Assembly (NCBI RefSeq): GCF_000142805.1
Contig: NC_013079.1
Span: 558,001-622,000 of the forward strand
DNA from: Lachancea thermotolerans CBS 6340
Taxonomy: Eukaryota > Ascomycota > Saccharomycetes > Saccharomycetales > Saccharomycetaceae
Direction of reading: 5' to 3'
Length of the DNA stretch: 64,000 nucleotides
In this document: positions 20,157-28,975 of the stretch, one piece after another
Layout: the number at the start of each line of letters is the position of its first letter
Position numbering within the stretch: position 1 is the stretch's first letter
Position numbers and translations under genes: made by a program
The notes under the pieces: generated by a model
Told to the model about the DNA's origin: nothing
The model's database searches: none
Seen by the model: only the letters and a program-made list of their open reading frames with translations

Positions 20157-20762
20157 TTATTTCTTGGCAGTCAATCTTCTCAAGTAGAAGGCCAATTCTT
20201 CACCTTCCAAGATGTAACCGTCACATCTGCCGGATTGACCTGGTCTGGAAGAAATGCAGGCGTACAATCTACCGGAGCCGAACTGGGCGTCGACAGCTTG
20301 CTCGACCTTAGCGTCGGCAGCTCTGGAGGCCCACTTCTTCTCGGCGTTCTTGGACTGAGAAACAATCTCCTCCTCAACCTTACCAGACTTCTTCTTACCC
20401 AAAGTCTGACCGTAGTGAGACTCGTACCATTGTCTGAATGGGGTAGCGTCGATCTGGACGATGGCGGACTTGGTCAAAGTGTTAGTTCTGACCAGCTCGT
20501 TGTTGGAAGGGTGGTAGACGACACCGGCGATTCTGGTCTTTCTGGTGACACCCTCGGAGGCCCAAGCGAAGTTACCGGTCTCGATTCTCAAGGCTCTGAA
20601 CTTCTTGTTACCACCTCTGGTTCTGACAGTGTGGATTCTCTTGTTGCCGATCTTGGTGTTGGCTGGCTGACGGCCCAATTCGAACTTTCTCTTCTTTCTG
20701 AACTGAGCACGCTTGGCACCGGTAGCAGCTCTCTTGTGGCGAGAATCACGAGAAATACCCAT
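20157..20762 (-). CDS. RPS8: Ribosomal protein eS8
   Basis: A 201-residue small-subunit ribosomal protein, near-identical to S. cerevisiae Rps8A/B (YBL072C/YER102W, 200 residues). It begins [15 protein letters not shown], has the basic block [16 protein letters not shown] and ends LRRLTAKK. It sits at the base of the 40S subunit in contact with 18S rRNA expansion elements. Codon use is extremely biased. The coding frame is uninterrupted, but a canonical branch point (TACTAAC, 20779-20785) and an acceptor lie just before the ATG and a GTATGT donor lies upstream, so the 5' leader is probably spliced. Confidence 0.98.
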   Translation of the reverse strand: MGISRDSRHKRAATGAKRAQFRKKRKFELGRQPANTKIGNKRIHTVRTRGGNKKFRALRIETGNFAWASEGVTRKTRIAGVVYHPSNNELVRTNTLTKSAIVQIDATPFRQWYESHYGQTLGKKKSGKVEEEIVSQSKNAEKKWASRAADAKVEQAVDAQFGSGRLYACISSRPGQSGRCDGYILEGEELAFYLRRLTAKK

Positions 20763-20769
20763 CTTGAAT

Positions 20770-20927
20770 CTGCGACTGGTTAGTATTCGGTGTTGGAAGA
20801 GACGCTTTGTGAAGGGCTCGCCGGACGCCTATGAGCTAAGGAAAGACAGCTCCAATGCCGTCAACATTCTCCTGCCCACTATCCGCGCTTTGCTATGCCC
20901 TTAACCTAGGGGTTGTGTTTAACATAC
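20770..20927 (-). other. Probable 5'UTR intron of RPS8
   Basis: On the RPS8 strand: donor GTATGT at 20922-20927, perfect branch point TACTAAC at 20779-20785, acceptor CAG ending at 20770, seven bases before the ATG. The length is 158 nt. The branch A to acceptor distance is about 10 nt; the alternative acceptor AAG directly abuts the ATG. All signals are canonical yeast sequences. S. cerevisiae RPS8A and RPS8B have no intron as I recall. Confidence 0.7.
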
Positions 20928-21633
20928 TGTTTGTCCTGGTGTGTGTAACAACTCTATGGTAAACCTGCTGCTCTTGAAATTCTTAACTTTTCTTTGAAGG
21001 CTACGCTGTGCGTCCCGCTACCAGAACCACCTGCCGGCACAAGTTCCAGTCTGAGTTCCCAGCAGACGCGGCGGAGCTCCTGCCTAGCTGCTAGGCAGGG
21101 CTGCGGCCCGGAGCTCAGGAGGGACAGCAGTCCCCGAGCCTGGCGGACCTAGGGCAAGGGCGCCCCAGGCAGGAGGGGCTCGCGGAGCCTCCGCCGAGAT
21201 CCTGCGCCGTCAGCCTGCGCGTGGGTGAGCGTATGCCTACGAAGTGAGCTTATCCTCTCGATTTTCGCAACCCACGCAAACAATTTTCATTTGTTGTTTG
21301 ATTTTTGGGTGTATGGGTTAGCAGTCATATGCGTTAATATCACGTGACTGTTTTTGTGAGAAGAGCATGTGCCATTGAAGCAGCAGTTGAGCGCAGGTCA
21401 ATACTTGAGGCTTGCACGAACCTCGTTTCACTTCTAGCATGCCTGGCAAGGGTTGAAAGGTTCTCACTAAGTTGCCAAACTTTGTGTCACTATATACGCG
21501 TTCACGTGGGCAGTCACGGGATGCAAGAATGAATAAAAAAGCCCATCGCGATGAGTACGACAAGACCAGGATCCCAGCTCCAGCTATCATCAGAGCCCCA
21601 AGGCCCTTACCAGCGCTACTACAGGAAGACGAT
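20928..21633. other. RPS8 / KTI11 divergent region with GC-rich hairpin island
   Basis: About 700 bp. It holds a strikingly GC-rich island at roughly 21000-21240 (45 of 60 bases are G or C in 21121-21180). The island includes a hairpin with 9-bp stem CCTGCCTAG/CTAGGCAGG (21079-21087 and 21091-21099, loop CTG) and a surrounding AGCTC pairing. A Rap1-like site follows at 21307-21318. No protein frame is recognisable in the island. Confidence 0.6.
21307..21318 (-). promoter_or_regulatory. Rap1-like site
   Basis: ACCCATACACCC on the minus strand, close to the Rap1 consensus ACACCCATACATT. It lies about 380 bp upstream of the proposed RPS8 intron donor, which is distant for a ribosomal protein promoter, and about 315 bp from KTI11. 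Confidence 0.4.
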
Positions 21634-21882
21634 ATGTCGACTTACGATCAGGTGGAAATCGAGGACATGACGTTCGACCCCGACACGCAGACGTTCACGT
21701 ACCCGTGCCCATGTGGAGACAAATTCCAAATTTATATCGATGACATGTATGACGGCGAGGAGATCGCTGTGTGCCCTAGCTGCTCGCTGATGATACAGGT
21801 AATTTTCGAGCGCGAGGACCTCGAAGAGTACTACCAAGAGGCGGGTACCGCGCCTCCCGAGCCCGTGTCCGTTGCGGCCTGA
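21634..21882 (+). CDS. KTI11: Kti11/Dph3 CSL-zinc-finger protein
   Basis: An 82-residue protein matching Kti11/Dph3 (YBL071W-A) from MSTYDQVEIEDMTFDP to the PPEP tail. The CSL zinc finger has its four cysteines in the pairs CPCG (near residue 24) and CPSC (near 47). Kti11 is an electron carrier for the radical step of diphthamide synthesis (Dph1-Dph2) and, with Kti13, supports Elongator in wobble-uridine tRNA modification. The start is chosen because homology begins exactly here; the frame stays open for 54 codons upstream to an ATG at 21472, and a second upstream Met lies at 21529. The extension has no family counterpart. Confidence 0.94.
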   Translation: MSTYDQVEIEDMTFDPDTQTFTYPCPCGDKFQIYIDDMYDGEEIAVCPSCSLMIQVIFEREDLEEYYQEAGTAPPEPVSVAA

Positions 21883-22202
21883 ACGCGCGCACGCGCGCTA
21901 AGCTTAAACAGGCCAGAAAATATCTTTTCAGACAGGGAAAAGACGGCTCCTTCAGCGAGCCCGGCCGGCGCGCCGCGGCTCCGTTCGCATGTGTACCACG
22001 GCTGTGTGTAGACGACTTACTTGTATTATAACTACGTTCTCGTACGGACGATGATCATCGTGCAAAACCACTCGGATCATTTTCTATCACGACAACCTAA
22101 AGTCTCCGAGTTCCTTGGCATAATATCGCAAACACAGACCACTGCAAGCGCACTCCAGCCCGGCCCCAGCACTGGTAGCAGTAGCTTTGCATCTAATTCA
22201 TA
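21883..22202. other. KTI11 3' flank and AST1 promoter
   Basis: About 320 bp with GC-palindromic runs (GCGCGCACGCGCGC near 21886 and CCGGCCGGCGCGCCGCGG near 21960). No gene is visible. Confidence 0.45.
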
Positions 22203-23489
22203 ATGGCAGAACGAATCCTTTCTAACCCAGACAACAACAACCTGAAAGCGCAGACCCTGGATCATGACATCCCTGCCCCTAGGGAAATCCCTCAGGAGGA
22301 GGTAGTTCTCAAGCGGGTCGCGCGGCCTCTGAGGCACGTCAAGTACATTCCTGTGAAAAGCCTGGCGTTTTTCTCCAAGAACAACCCCCCACGGTTCTCT
22401 TACGAAACTCGCATCAAGACGCCTGTTCCGAAGGACAAGCTTGTGGTGCAGGTTCGAAATGCGGCACTGAATCCCGTGGATTTGAAGATAATGAACAGCT
22501 ATACACATAACATGAATCGCGAAGTTGGCTTGGGCAGAGAATATAGCGGTGTCATCACGGAGGTCGGAGGTGACCTCCACTCTGAGTGGAAGGAGGGCGA
22601 CGAGGTGTATGGCGTATTTTTTCACCCCAACCTAGGCTACGGCACTGTGCAAAGCTCTATTCTGGTCTCGCCGGCACAGGACGTGATTCTGCGCAAGCCC
22701 TCCAACATCAGCTTTCAGGCAGCCTCCGGCACCCTGTTTTGCCTTGGCACGGCATTCAACATTTTGGACAGCTTGGAATCCAAAGGGCAGCTCAACGAGT
22801 CCACCAATGTGCTCATCAATGGAGGCACCACGAGCGTTGCTATGTTTGCTATTCAGCTTTTAAAGTATCACTACAGAATCCCCAAGAAACTCGTCGTTTT
22901 GTGCTCCGAGTATGGCGCTACTCTTTTGAAATCTCACTTTCCAGACCTGTGCGACGAGCTAATCTTCGTCAACTATGTGATGAATGCCAGACGAATCTAC
23001 AAGCCGCTCGAGGACATGATAAATAACAGGGAAACTATCAGTTACGAGGCGGAGTCTGGTCAACCAATATCCAGCCCTTACGACCAGGGGAAGTTCAACT
23101 TAATACTCGATTTTGTGGGCGGATATCAACTTGTCAGCCATAGTAGCTCCTTGTTGAAAAAGAACGGCGCTTATGTGACAACAGTAGGCGATTACCGGGC
23201 AAACTATGCCAAGGACGTTTTTAACTCCTGGGACAACCCTAGTGCCAATGTCAGAAAAGTTTTTGGCAGAATCCTGTGGACTTTTGACTACACTCACTTC
23301 TACTTCGATCCAAACGCTAAATATGCTAAAAACGATTGGCCAGCCAAGTGTGCAGAGCTTGTTGAAAGCGAGGTGGTGAAATGTGTTGTGGACAAAGTGT
23401 ACGACTGGAAAGACTTCACGCAGGCATTGGACTACCTGAAGCAAGGGCACTGCCACGGCAAGGTCATTTTGGATATTGAGAAATTTTGA
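22203..23489 (+). CDS. AST1: Ast1/Ast2 lipid-raft-associated oxidoreductase-like protein
   Basis: A 428-residue member of the zinc-type alcohol dehydrogenase / quinone oxidoreductase superfamily, counterpart of Ast1 (YBL069W, 429) and Ast2 (YER101C). Ast1 is a peripheral membrane protein that helps bring the proton ATPase Pma1 to lipid rafts and the plasma membrane. The GroES-like domain is seen around residues 80-160 (NAALNPVDLK, then LGREYSGVI) and the Rossmann domain around 195-330 (VLINGGTTSVAMFAIQL in place of the usual glycine motif). Catalytic zinc ligands are not evident, as expected for this non-zinc subfamily. It is tail to tail with UBC6, which equals the S. cerevisiae chromosome V arrangement AST2-UBC6. 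Confidence 0.95.
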   Translation: MAERILSNPDNNNLKAQTLDHDIPAPREIPQEEVVLKRVARPLRHVKYIPVKSLAFFSKNNPPRFSYETRIKTPVPKDKLVVQVRNAALNPVDLKIMNSYTHNMNREVGLGREYSGVITEVGGDLHSEWKEGDEVYGVFFHPNLGYGTVQSSILVSPAQDVILRKPSNISFQAASGTLFCLGTAFNILDSLESKGQLNESTNVLINGGTTSVAMFAIQLLKYHYRIPKKLVVLCSEYGATLLKSHFPDLCDELIFVNYVMNARRIYKPLEDMINNRETISYEAESGQPISSPYDQGKFNLILDFVGGYQLVSHSSSLLKKNGAYVTTVGDYRANYAKDVFNSWDNPSANVRKVFGRILWTFDYTHFYFDPNAKYAKNDWPAKCAELVESEVVKCVVDKVYDWKDFTQALDYLKQGHCHGKVILDIEKF

Positions 23490-23696
23490 TATTTTAACGA
23501 CATGTCAAGTTTATAATGCTTTTATGAATGAGTCTTCTAATTTATGATTCCGCCTCAATATCACATCGGGGCGCCGTTCCTTAAGGACTGCGCATAACGT
23601 TGGCGCTGTTCATTGATGCACATATTTAGTCACCTCCGGCGGTCGCACGCGCGTTTACGTAGCATGATGTGCCTGTTCCTAACCCAGGCTTTTTTC

Positions 23697-24437
23697 TCAA
23701 GACAGCGCCCAAAACATGAATAGTGTTGCTGCGAAGAAAACGTATAGCCAAGGCCTTCCGTTGTTAGGCTTCACAGCACCGCTCTGACGCTCTTTCAACT
23801 TTTCAAGCTCTTTCTGAGCTCTGATTCTGTCCTCTGGGTCTGTAATATCCGAAATGTTGACGGCTTCCTCTTTGGCCGCCTCCTCTAGAACGTCTTTGTC
23901 TACGTCTTCTTCCTTAGTTTCTCCGCTCCTCTTCAGCTCGTTGAGATATGCAATATTCTCTTTGACCAGCTCAGGGAAAACAGCCTTGAACCTTGCGTTC
24001 CTGAAAGCATTATACTCCTTGGATACGCGCGCCATCTTCTTCTTGTGGTCCGATGTTGTCGTGATAGCACCAGTGGTGCTCTCGTCGCTGGTCATGAAAC
24101 TCAGCAGACCGGTCAAAATAGTCGACACGGACCAAGACGGATTCCATGTGTCAGGATGGTAGTCACTCATTGAAAGGCATAGCCTAGTGTCCTCCTTGAA
24201 ACGCCCGCTTGGTGTCACCATTCTGATGGCAGGAGGTTTGAAGGGATAATCCGATGGAAACACTAAAGTCCCATGGTACTGGCCACCCTCGTAAGGCGTG
24301 TCTGGTGGGCCTGTGATCACGTAATGCCACTCCAGAATGTTGTCTTCGTTGGGTTGTGCTATTATGAATGGAGGTGGGTTCTCCACCATTGACTTATACT
24401 CTTTTGTCAGCCTTTTCTGCGCTTGTCTTGTCGCCAT
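23697..24437 (-). CDS. UBC6: ER-anchored ubiquitin-conjugating enzyme Ubc6
   Basis: A 246-residue E2 matching S. cerevisiae Ubc6 (YER100W). The UBC fold covers residues 1-150, with the conserved PYEGGQYHGTLVFPSDYPFKPP region near 48-68 and catalytic Cys87 in RLCLSMSDYHP. A charged linker follows, then one C-terminal transmembrane helix (about residues 229-245) with almost nothing after it, a classic tail anchor. Ubc6 works with the E3 Doa10 in ER-associated degradation and can attach ubiquitin to hydroxylated residues. It lies between AST1 and PRS2/4 as on S. cerevisiae chromosome V. Confidence 0.97.
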   Translation of the reverse strand: MATRQAQKRLTKEYKSMVENPPPFIIAQPNEDNILEWHYVITGPPDTPYEGGQYHGTLVFPSDYPFKPPAIRMVTPSGRFKEDTRLCLSMSDYHPDTWNPSWSVSTILTGLLSFMTSDESTTGAITTTSDHKKKMARVSKEYNAFRNARFKAVFPELVKENIAYLNELKRSGETKEEDVDKDVLEEAAKEEAVNISDITDPEDRIRAQKELEKLKERQSGAVKPNNGRPWLYVFFAATLFMFWALS

Positions 24438-24996
24438 ATTTGGATTGCTGATATTTTACGATGAAGCGCTTGAAGCTAACTCCTAGCTCTCCTATGAATA
24501 CGTTCGATTACTCGTTCAACTTATCTTCAACACTTCGCTGTCAATTTCAGGCTCATCCCAAAAGTAGACATCTCTATACACGTTAAACCCCAGAAAGGAG
24601 AAACTCAACGCTAAAAACGTTTTATTTAGCCCGGTTCCACGAGGAGAATTGGATGACTCTCGTGTCATAGTCTAAGCTTTTCGGTTTGAGGCTTTTGCCC
24701 GCAGTCTTCCTTAGTTTGGCTTCAATAAATTGCAGAAACAACCAAAGGGCCCATATATTTCGATTCAAAAATGTGTTCTGAAGGAAACGTTGGCATTGGC
24801 ATTAGATGGGACACTTGAATCCCTGGAAGAGCTGCTCCATACCCTCCTTCTCTAAAGGTAGTGCAGTGGTTGTGTTTATCATGTGATCAATGGCGTGCTC
24901 GACATCAATAAAATTTTAGATGCATAAGGAACTAATCTGATGAGCTCCGGAGGTGATAAGAACTTGCTAGACATAGACGCCCCCAAGCCTTTTTGG
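24438..24996. other. UBC6 / PRS divergent promoter region
   Basis: About 560 bp between two divergent genes. At the PRS end it contains a six-codon uORF (24920-24940) whose TGA overlaps an ATG that is in frame with PRS (24940). A TGTGATCA-like stretch near 24880 is not assigned. No RNA gene is seen. Confidence 0.5.
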
Positions 24997-25953
24997 ATGA
25001 GTTCTAACAGCATCAAGCTCTTGTCGGGGAACTCTCACCCTGAGCTTGCAGAGAAAATTGCGCGAGTTCTGGGTCTTTCGCTGTCCAAAATCGGCGTGTA
25101 CCAGTACTCTAACAAGGAAACATCAGTGACGATTGGTGAGAGTATCCGCGATGAAGACGTATACATCATCCAAACTGGAAGCGGTCAGCAGGAAATTAAC
25201 GACTTTCTCATGGAGTTGCTTATTATGATTCATGCGTGCAAGACGGCGTCCGCGAGGCGAATCACCGCTGTCATTCCCAATTTCCCCTATGCTCGCCAAG
25301 ACAAGAAGGATAAGAGCCGTGCCCCAATCACTGCCAAGCTCGTTGCAAACCTCTTAGAGACTGCGGGCTGTGACCATGTTATTACCATGGACCTGCATGC
25401 GTCGCAGATCCAAGGGTTTTTCCACATCCCAGTGGATAACTTATATGCCGAGCCCAGCGCCCTGAACTACATCAAAACTACAACCGACATAGAAAACGCA
25501 ATCCTTGTGTCTCCAGATGCAGGAGGAGCTAAGAGGGTTGCATCTATTGCCGACAAGCTAGATTTGAATTTTGCGCTGATTCACAAGGAAAGGCAGAAAG
25601 CTAACGAGATTTCGAGAATGGTCCTGGTTGGTGACGTGAGAGGAAAGTCATGTATTTTGATCGACGACATGGCAGACACTTGCGGCACACTTGTAAAGGC
25701 TTCTGACATGCTTTTCGACAACGGCGCCAAAGAAGTTGTTGCACTGGTCACCCACGGTATATTTTCAGGGTCAGCTCGAGAGAAGCTGAAAAACAGCAAA
25801 CTTTCCAGGATTGTGTGTACTAACACCATGCCTGTTGATTTGCAACTAGACATTTTCGACCAAATTGATATCAGCCCCACTCTTGCCGAGGCAATCCGCA
25901 GACTGCACAACGGAGAGAGTGTTTCGTACCTGTTCACTCACGCGCCAGCCTAA
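24997..25953 (+). CDS. PRS4: Ribose-phosphate diphosphokinase (PRPP synthetase), Prs2/Prs4 type
   Basis: A 318-residue enzyme that makes phosphoribosyl pyrophosphate from ribose 5-phosphate and ATP for purine, pyrimidine, His, Trp and NAD synthesis; in S. cerevisiae Prs2 and Prs4 act with Prs1/3/5. The metal/PRPP signature [18 protein letters not shown] lies near residue 129, the flexible-loop KERQKANE near 195 and the PRPP-binding [11 protein letters not shown] near 220. Start: homology and family length (318 for Prs2) begin at this Met (SSNSIKLL), but an in-frame ATG 57 bp upstream at 24940 would add 19 residues. It is the single counterpart of YBL068W and YER099C. Confidence 0.95.
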   Translation: MSSNSIKLLSGNSHPELAEKIARVLGLSLSKIGVYQYSNKETSVTIGESIRDEDVYIIQTGSGQQEINDFLMELLIMIHACKTASARRITAVIPNFPYARQDKKDKSRAPITAKLVANLLETAGCDHVITMDLHASQIQGFFHIPVDNLYAEPSALNYIKTTTDIENAILVSPDAGGAKRVASIADKLDLNFALIHKERQKANEISRMVLVGDVRGKSCILIDDMADTCGTLVKASDMLFDNGAKEVVALVTHGIFSGSAREKLKNSKLSRIVCTNTMPVDLQLDIFDQIDISPTLAEAIRRLHNGESVSYLFTHAPA

Positions 25954-26096
25954 AGTTCCGCTGAAGTGCTTCTCCTTGATCGTTGATTAAACTCAAAACT
26001 ACACGCTTTAAATAATTGATTAACCTCCCATCGAATATACTCAATGTAACGCCTTATCACGTAATGTCCCAACTAATGCTTTAACAGTTCCGTGCC

Positions 26097-28241
26097 TTAG
26101 TCCTTCGGCGACCTTTTGAAGCTAAAAATTCTTGAACGCCTCTTTAACCCTTTGCTCGATAACTTTCTCTCTCCCCGGCGTTCCTCGGGCACCTCCTCAA
26201 GGGTTGTATTTTGATCGTTTTTGCCGCTTTCTGAGCCAACCCGTATTTTCTCGTCAAGTTTTATCAATTCGTCAACGCATTCGGCATATTCCTGCGACTT
26301 GTCATTACCACTAGTGGCCCCGGCGGTCTTCTCTCTATAAAACAGCAGGTAGGCGGTTGTGAGGTCGTCGGAGTTTCCAACAAACTTCAACACAGTTGAT
26401 TCATTCACTGTCTCAACTGTTTCGTCGTCGAAAAGAAGCCACCCAAACCTTTCATTTTTGCAGAGAGAGACGTAATGGCCATGATGAGGGCCCCCGCCCA
26501 TGTGAACAACGAGGCCTACCAGCTCGTACTGTTTGCAGACAGATGCATCAAAGGTAGAGCAAACTTTAAGATCGAGCGGGTATCGTATTCTATTGAACAG
26601 CTTAACATTGCAGTTTTGTTCTTCTGAGTATTTGAACCTCTTCATATGCAAAGCGAGGTAAAATGGTAGTTGTTTTAGACCAACAACCCTCTCGGCCTCC
26701 TGTAGGCCACAGCACTCGTCACAATAAAACTTGTTGGCACCGTTAAGTAGTTCTTTCTGGTGATAGTCAGCCAAAGTTGTCTGAATGTCGGTTTCGCCGT
26801 CATCTTGAACTTCTATCGCGAAATCCAAGAATGGTTCATTACGGTACGTCATGTTATCACATGTCAAGCACTTGGTTCTATTTGTCAAAGTGCCTTTGAA
26901 GAGTCGGTCAACAAAATTCAAGTGGTTGTCATCCATAGGGTTTGTTGTTTCATGGGCTTGGATGTTGTTTTTGGAATGTGCGTTGATGTAGTCACTTATA
27001 TCATTCAACAAAAAGTTCAAAAATTCATGGGCATCTTGATGCATGGTACTGCTAAAGAGAATATTCTCTCGTTTTAAAGTCTCGACAAATTGTATTGGAG
27101 ACACGACGCCTGTTAAAAACTTGTTCTCAGTAATGCTTTCATAAAGGTCCTTCAATGCAGTGTATAAGCTAGGTTTCTCTCCCTGCGGCAGGTAGTCGAT
27201 CAGAGAATGATCAACATTCAAAACCGGGCCTCTTATAAGGGCAGAACTTTTCCGTTCTTCACTTGACGTTTCCTCGGGTCTAGTAGAAGACGCTAGCGAG
27301 ATATTTGGAGGGGATGACTCCATGACAGAGCTCGAAGACGATGATGCCGAGTTCGATGGCGGCGTCCTTTGTACAGACCTCTTTTGGCTTTTCCCGTTCA
27401 CGCGCCCAACAACGATTCGCGTGAAGCCTTCATGCAGTTTTTCCGTTATAGCATCAGAGGCCATCACCGTGCCATGAACAACAGAGGCGTTATGCAAGCG
27501 CTGAGCTCGTGCTGACATCCCAGGTTTCAGAGAGGATGCAGAGGTTTTCCTGGAAGGCTCTTTTCCGAGAGAGCCTGCGCTTCCGCTGGAACTGGAGTTT
27601 TTCTTGGCATTCTCGCTCCCGTTATTCGAATGGGTAAAGCTGGTATCGTCGAAAATTCGAGGCTTGATGCCAGGCATCTCAGACTTTCGCCTCCGAGGCA
27701 GGGAAGACGGCCTTTCTGGGAATTCTAACAGGTTTACGCGGAGCTCTGGTAGGTTGTAAATGACTTGCAGCACCGAATTGCAGTAGCAGGTGTTTCCAAA
27801 GTTTTCGTAGCCAAAAACCTTGTTTGAGCCATCTCCATATGGCAAGAGAGGCGTCACTGAAGGCTTGATCAGGGGAAAGTAGTCGTATTCAGACTCCAGG
27901 TCCTCAAAATCGCTGATCGCGGACGAAGAATGGTACGCCTTCTCAGACACAGGGTCGCTAGCATCCTGGCTGCCGTGAATATGGCTGCCGGTCTCGCGGT
28001 TGCCGCTGGGGTATCCATTTTCTGTGACACCGTCGGGGCCCGAGGAAGACGAGCTATTGCCGTCCGACGGCGTTATCATGCTCAAAATTTTGCCTCCCAG
28101 GGATAATTCTGCGCCATCACCCTTCGCTCCACCAGCCTGTGTATCTTTCGCGGCCGAATCTATCTCGCCATGCAAACCCTGTGTTGCCGGCTTGTGCCTG
28201 CTCGGCTTGTCGCTGCGTGTAAGCCACTTTCTCAACGACAT
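26097..28241 (-). CDS. UBP13: Ubiquitin-specific protease Ubp9/Ubp13
   Basis: A 714-residue deubiquitinase of the USP/UCH2 family, pre-duplication counterpart of Ubp13 (YBL067C) and Ubp9 (YER098W). The Cys box is GYENFGNTCYCNS with the catalytic Cys at 152. A low-complexity insert of about 150 residues (roughly 170-340) separates it from the rest of the catalytic domain. The two CxxC zinc ribbons (CLTC and CDEC) lie near 450-500. The His box GGGPHHGHYVSLCKN is near 580, followed by WLLFDDETV. In S. cerevisiae the pair works with WD-repeat partners and affects mitochondrial gene expression. The 140-bp gap to PRS4 implies overlapping 3' ends. Confidence 0.96.
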   Translation of the reverse strand: MSLRKWLTRSDKPSRHKPATQGLHGEIDSAAKDTQAGGAKGDGAELSLGGKILSMITPSDGNSSSSSGPDGVTENGYPSGNRETGSHIHGSQDASDPVSEKAYHSSSAISDFEDLESEYDYFPLIKPSVTPLLPYGDGSNKVFGYENFGNTCYCNSVLQVIYNLPELRVNLLEFPERPSSLPRRRKSEMPGIKPRIFDDTSFTHSNNGSENAKKNSSSSGSAGSLGKEPSRKTSASSLKPGMSARAQRLHNASVVHGTVMASDAITEKLHEGFTRIVVGRVNGKSQKRSVQRTPPSNSASSSSSSVMESSPPNISLASSTRPEETSSEERKSSALIRGPVLNVDHSLIDYLPQGEKPSLYTALKDLYESITENKFLTGVVSPIQFVETLKRENILFSSTMHQDAHEFLNFLLNDISDYINAHSKNNIQAHETTNPMDDNHLNFVDRLFKGTLTNRTKCLTCDNMTYRNEPFLDFAIEVQDDGETDIQTTLADYHQKELLNGANKFYCDECCGLQEAERVVGLKQLPFYLALHMKRFKYSEEQNCNVKLFNRIRYPLDLKVCSTFDASVCKQYELVGLVVHMGGGPHHGHYVSLCKNERFGWLLFDDETVETVNESTVLKFVGNSDDLTTAYLLFYREKTAGATSGNDKSQEYAECVDELIKLDEKIRVGSESGKNDQNTTLEEVPEERRGERKLSSKGLKRRSRIFSFKRSPKD

Positions 28242-28747
28242 TCGAGAGGCCTGAGTTCCGAAACCGCCGTATCAACTGTCACAGCCTTTCGAGTCTGGAT
28301 CAATGCTCTGACTCGGCTCCGACAATCCGTAGAGATCTTCGGGTGGTGAAGAACTTGAACTTGCCGTCGTTCTCCAGGAACTGATACTGATACCATGCTA
28401 TTAAAATAGCTCGTTGTAATTATATACGAAACAGTACGCCGCCTATCTATTCAATCTTTTTTCTCCAAGACCTTGTTCCTACTATGCGCTACAAAGTGGA
28501 TTAGCGCCATTGACCAGTTAGTCGCACTTCGACCCGCCCATCTCAATGTGTGCGATGGTACTGGGCTCGAATCTTTTCCAAGTTTTCTTCCGCGAAAAAG
28601 ATAGGAAGATCGGGTATATAACAGCCGAGAAGTCATCCGATAGTTATTTACGTGCCCATGATTTATAGCCTCGGGGTCCCAACAATACAATAGAATCCGG
28701 GGTTAAGCCGGGTAGCAAAGGTTCAAAAATTGGAGATCAAAAATAAA
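28242..28747. other. UBP13 promoter / tRNA 3' flank
   Basis: About 500 bp. A 79-residue minus-strand frame looks random. A GGCTCGAATC string near 28562 resembles a tRNA B box but has no A box or acceptor stem at the right distance. Confidence 0.45.
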
Positions 28748-28819
28748 TGCCATTTCCTAGAATCGAACCAGGGTTTCGTCGGCCACAACGACGTGTACTA
28801 ACCACTATACTAAAATGGC
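28748..28819 (-). tRNA. tRNA-His (GTG anticodon)
   Basis: A 72-nt tRNA gene on the minus strand. The 7-bp acceptor GCCATTT pairs with AAATGGC, followed by the discriminator A. The anticodon stem is CGTCG/CGACG with loop TTGTGGC, anticodon GTG at 28784-28786. The B box reads GGTTCGATTC and the A box region TAGTATAGTGG. There is no intron. G-1 is absent from the acceptor match and is presumably added by Thg1. S. cerevisiae has a tH(GUG) gene near UBP9 on chromosome V, so this looks syntenic. Confidence 0.98.
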
Positions 28820-28975
28820 TTTAATGAATTACTCTGTAGACATTACAATATTCATGGTTTAAAATAATCATAAGGCTGGCAAGCTCAAATTTAGGCTCAC
28901 AGCAGGCGAATGGCTAAAGGCTAGTTATGCACATGTTGAGAATATATAATTATGTAGATACCCAGTCGCTTGGCA

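Noticed and set aside
28530-28610. GGCTCGAATC string resembling a tRNA B box
   Set aside because: No A box, acceptor stem or anticodon arm at the needed distances; the real tRNA is at 28748-28819.
28242-28975. Search for LTR or Ty relics beside the tRNA gene
   Set aside because: Yeast retroelements favour such sites, but I see no terminal repeats, primer-binding site or target duplication here.
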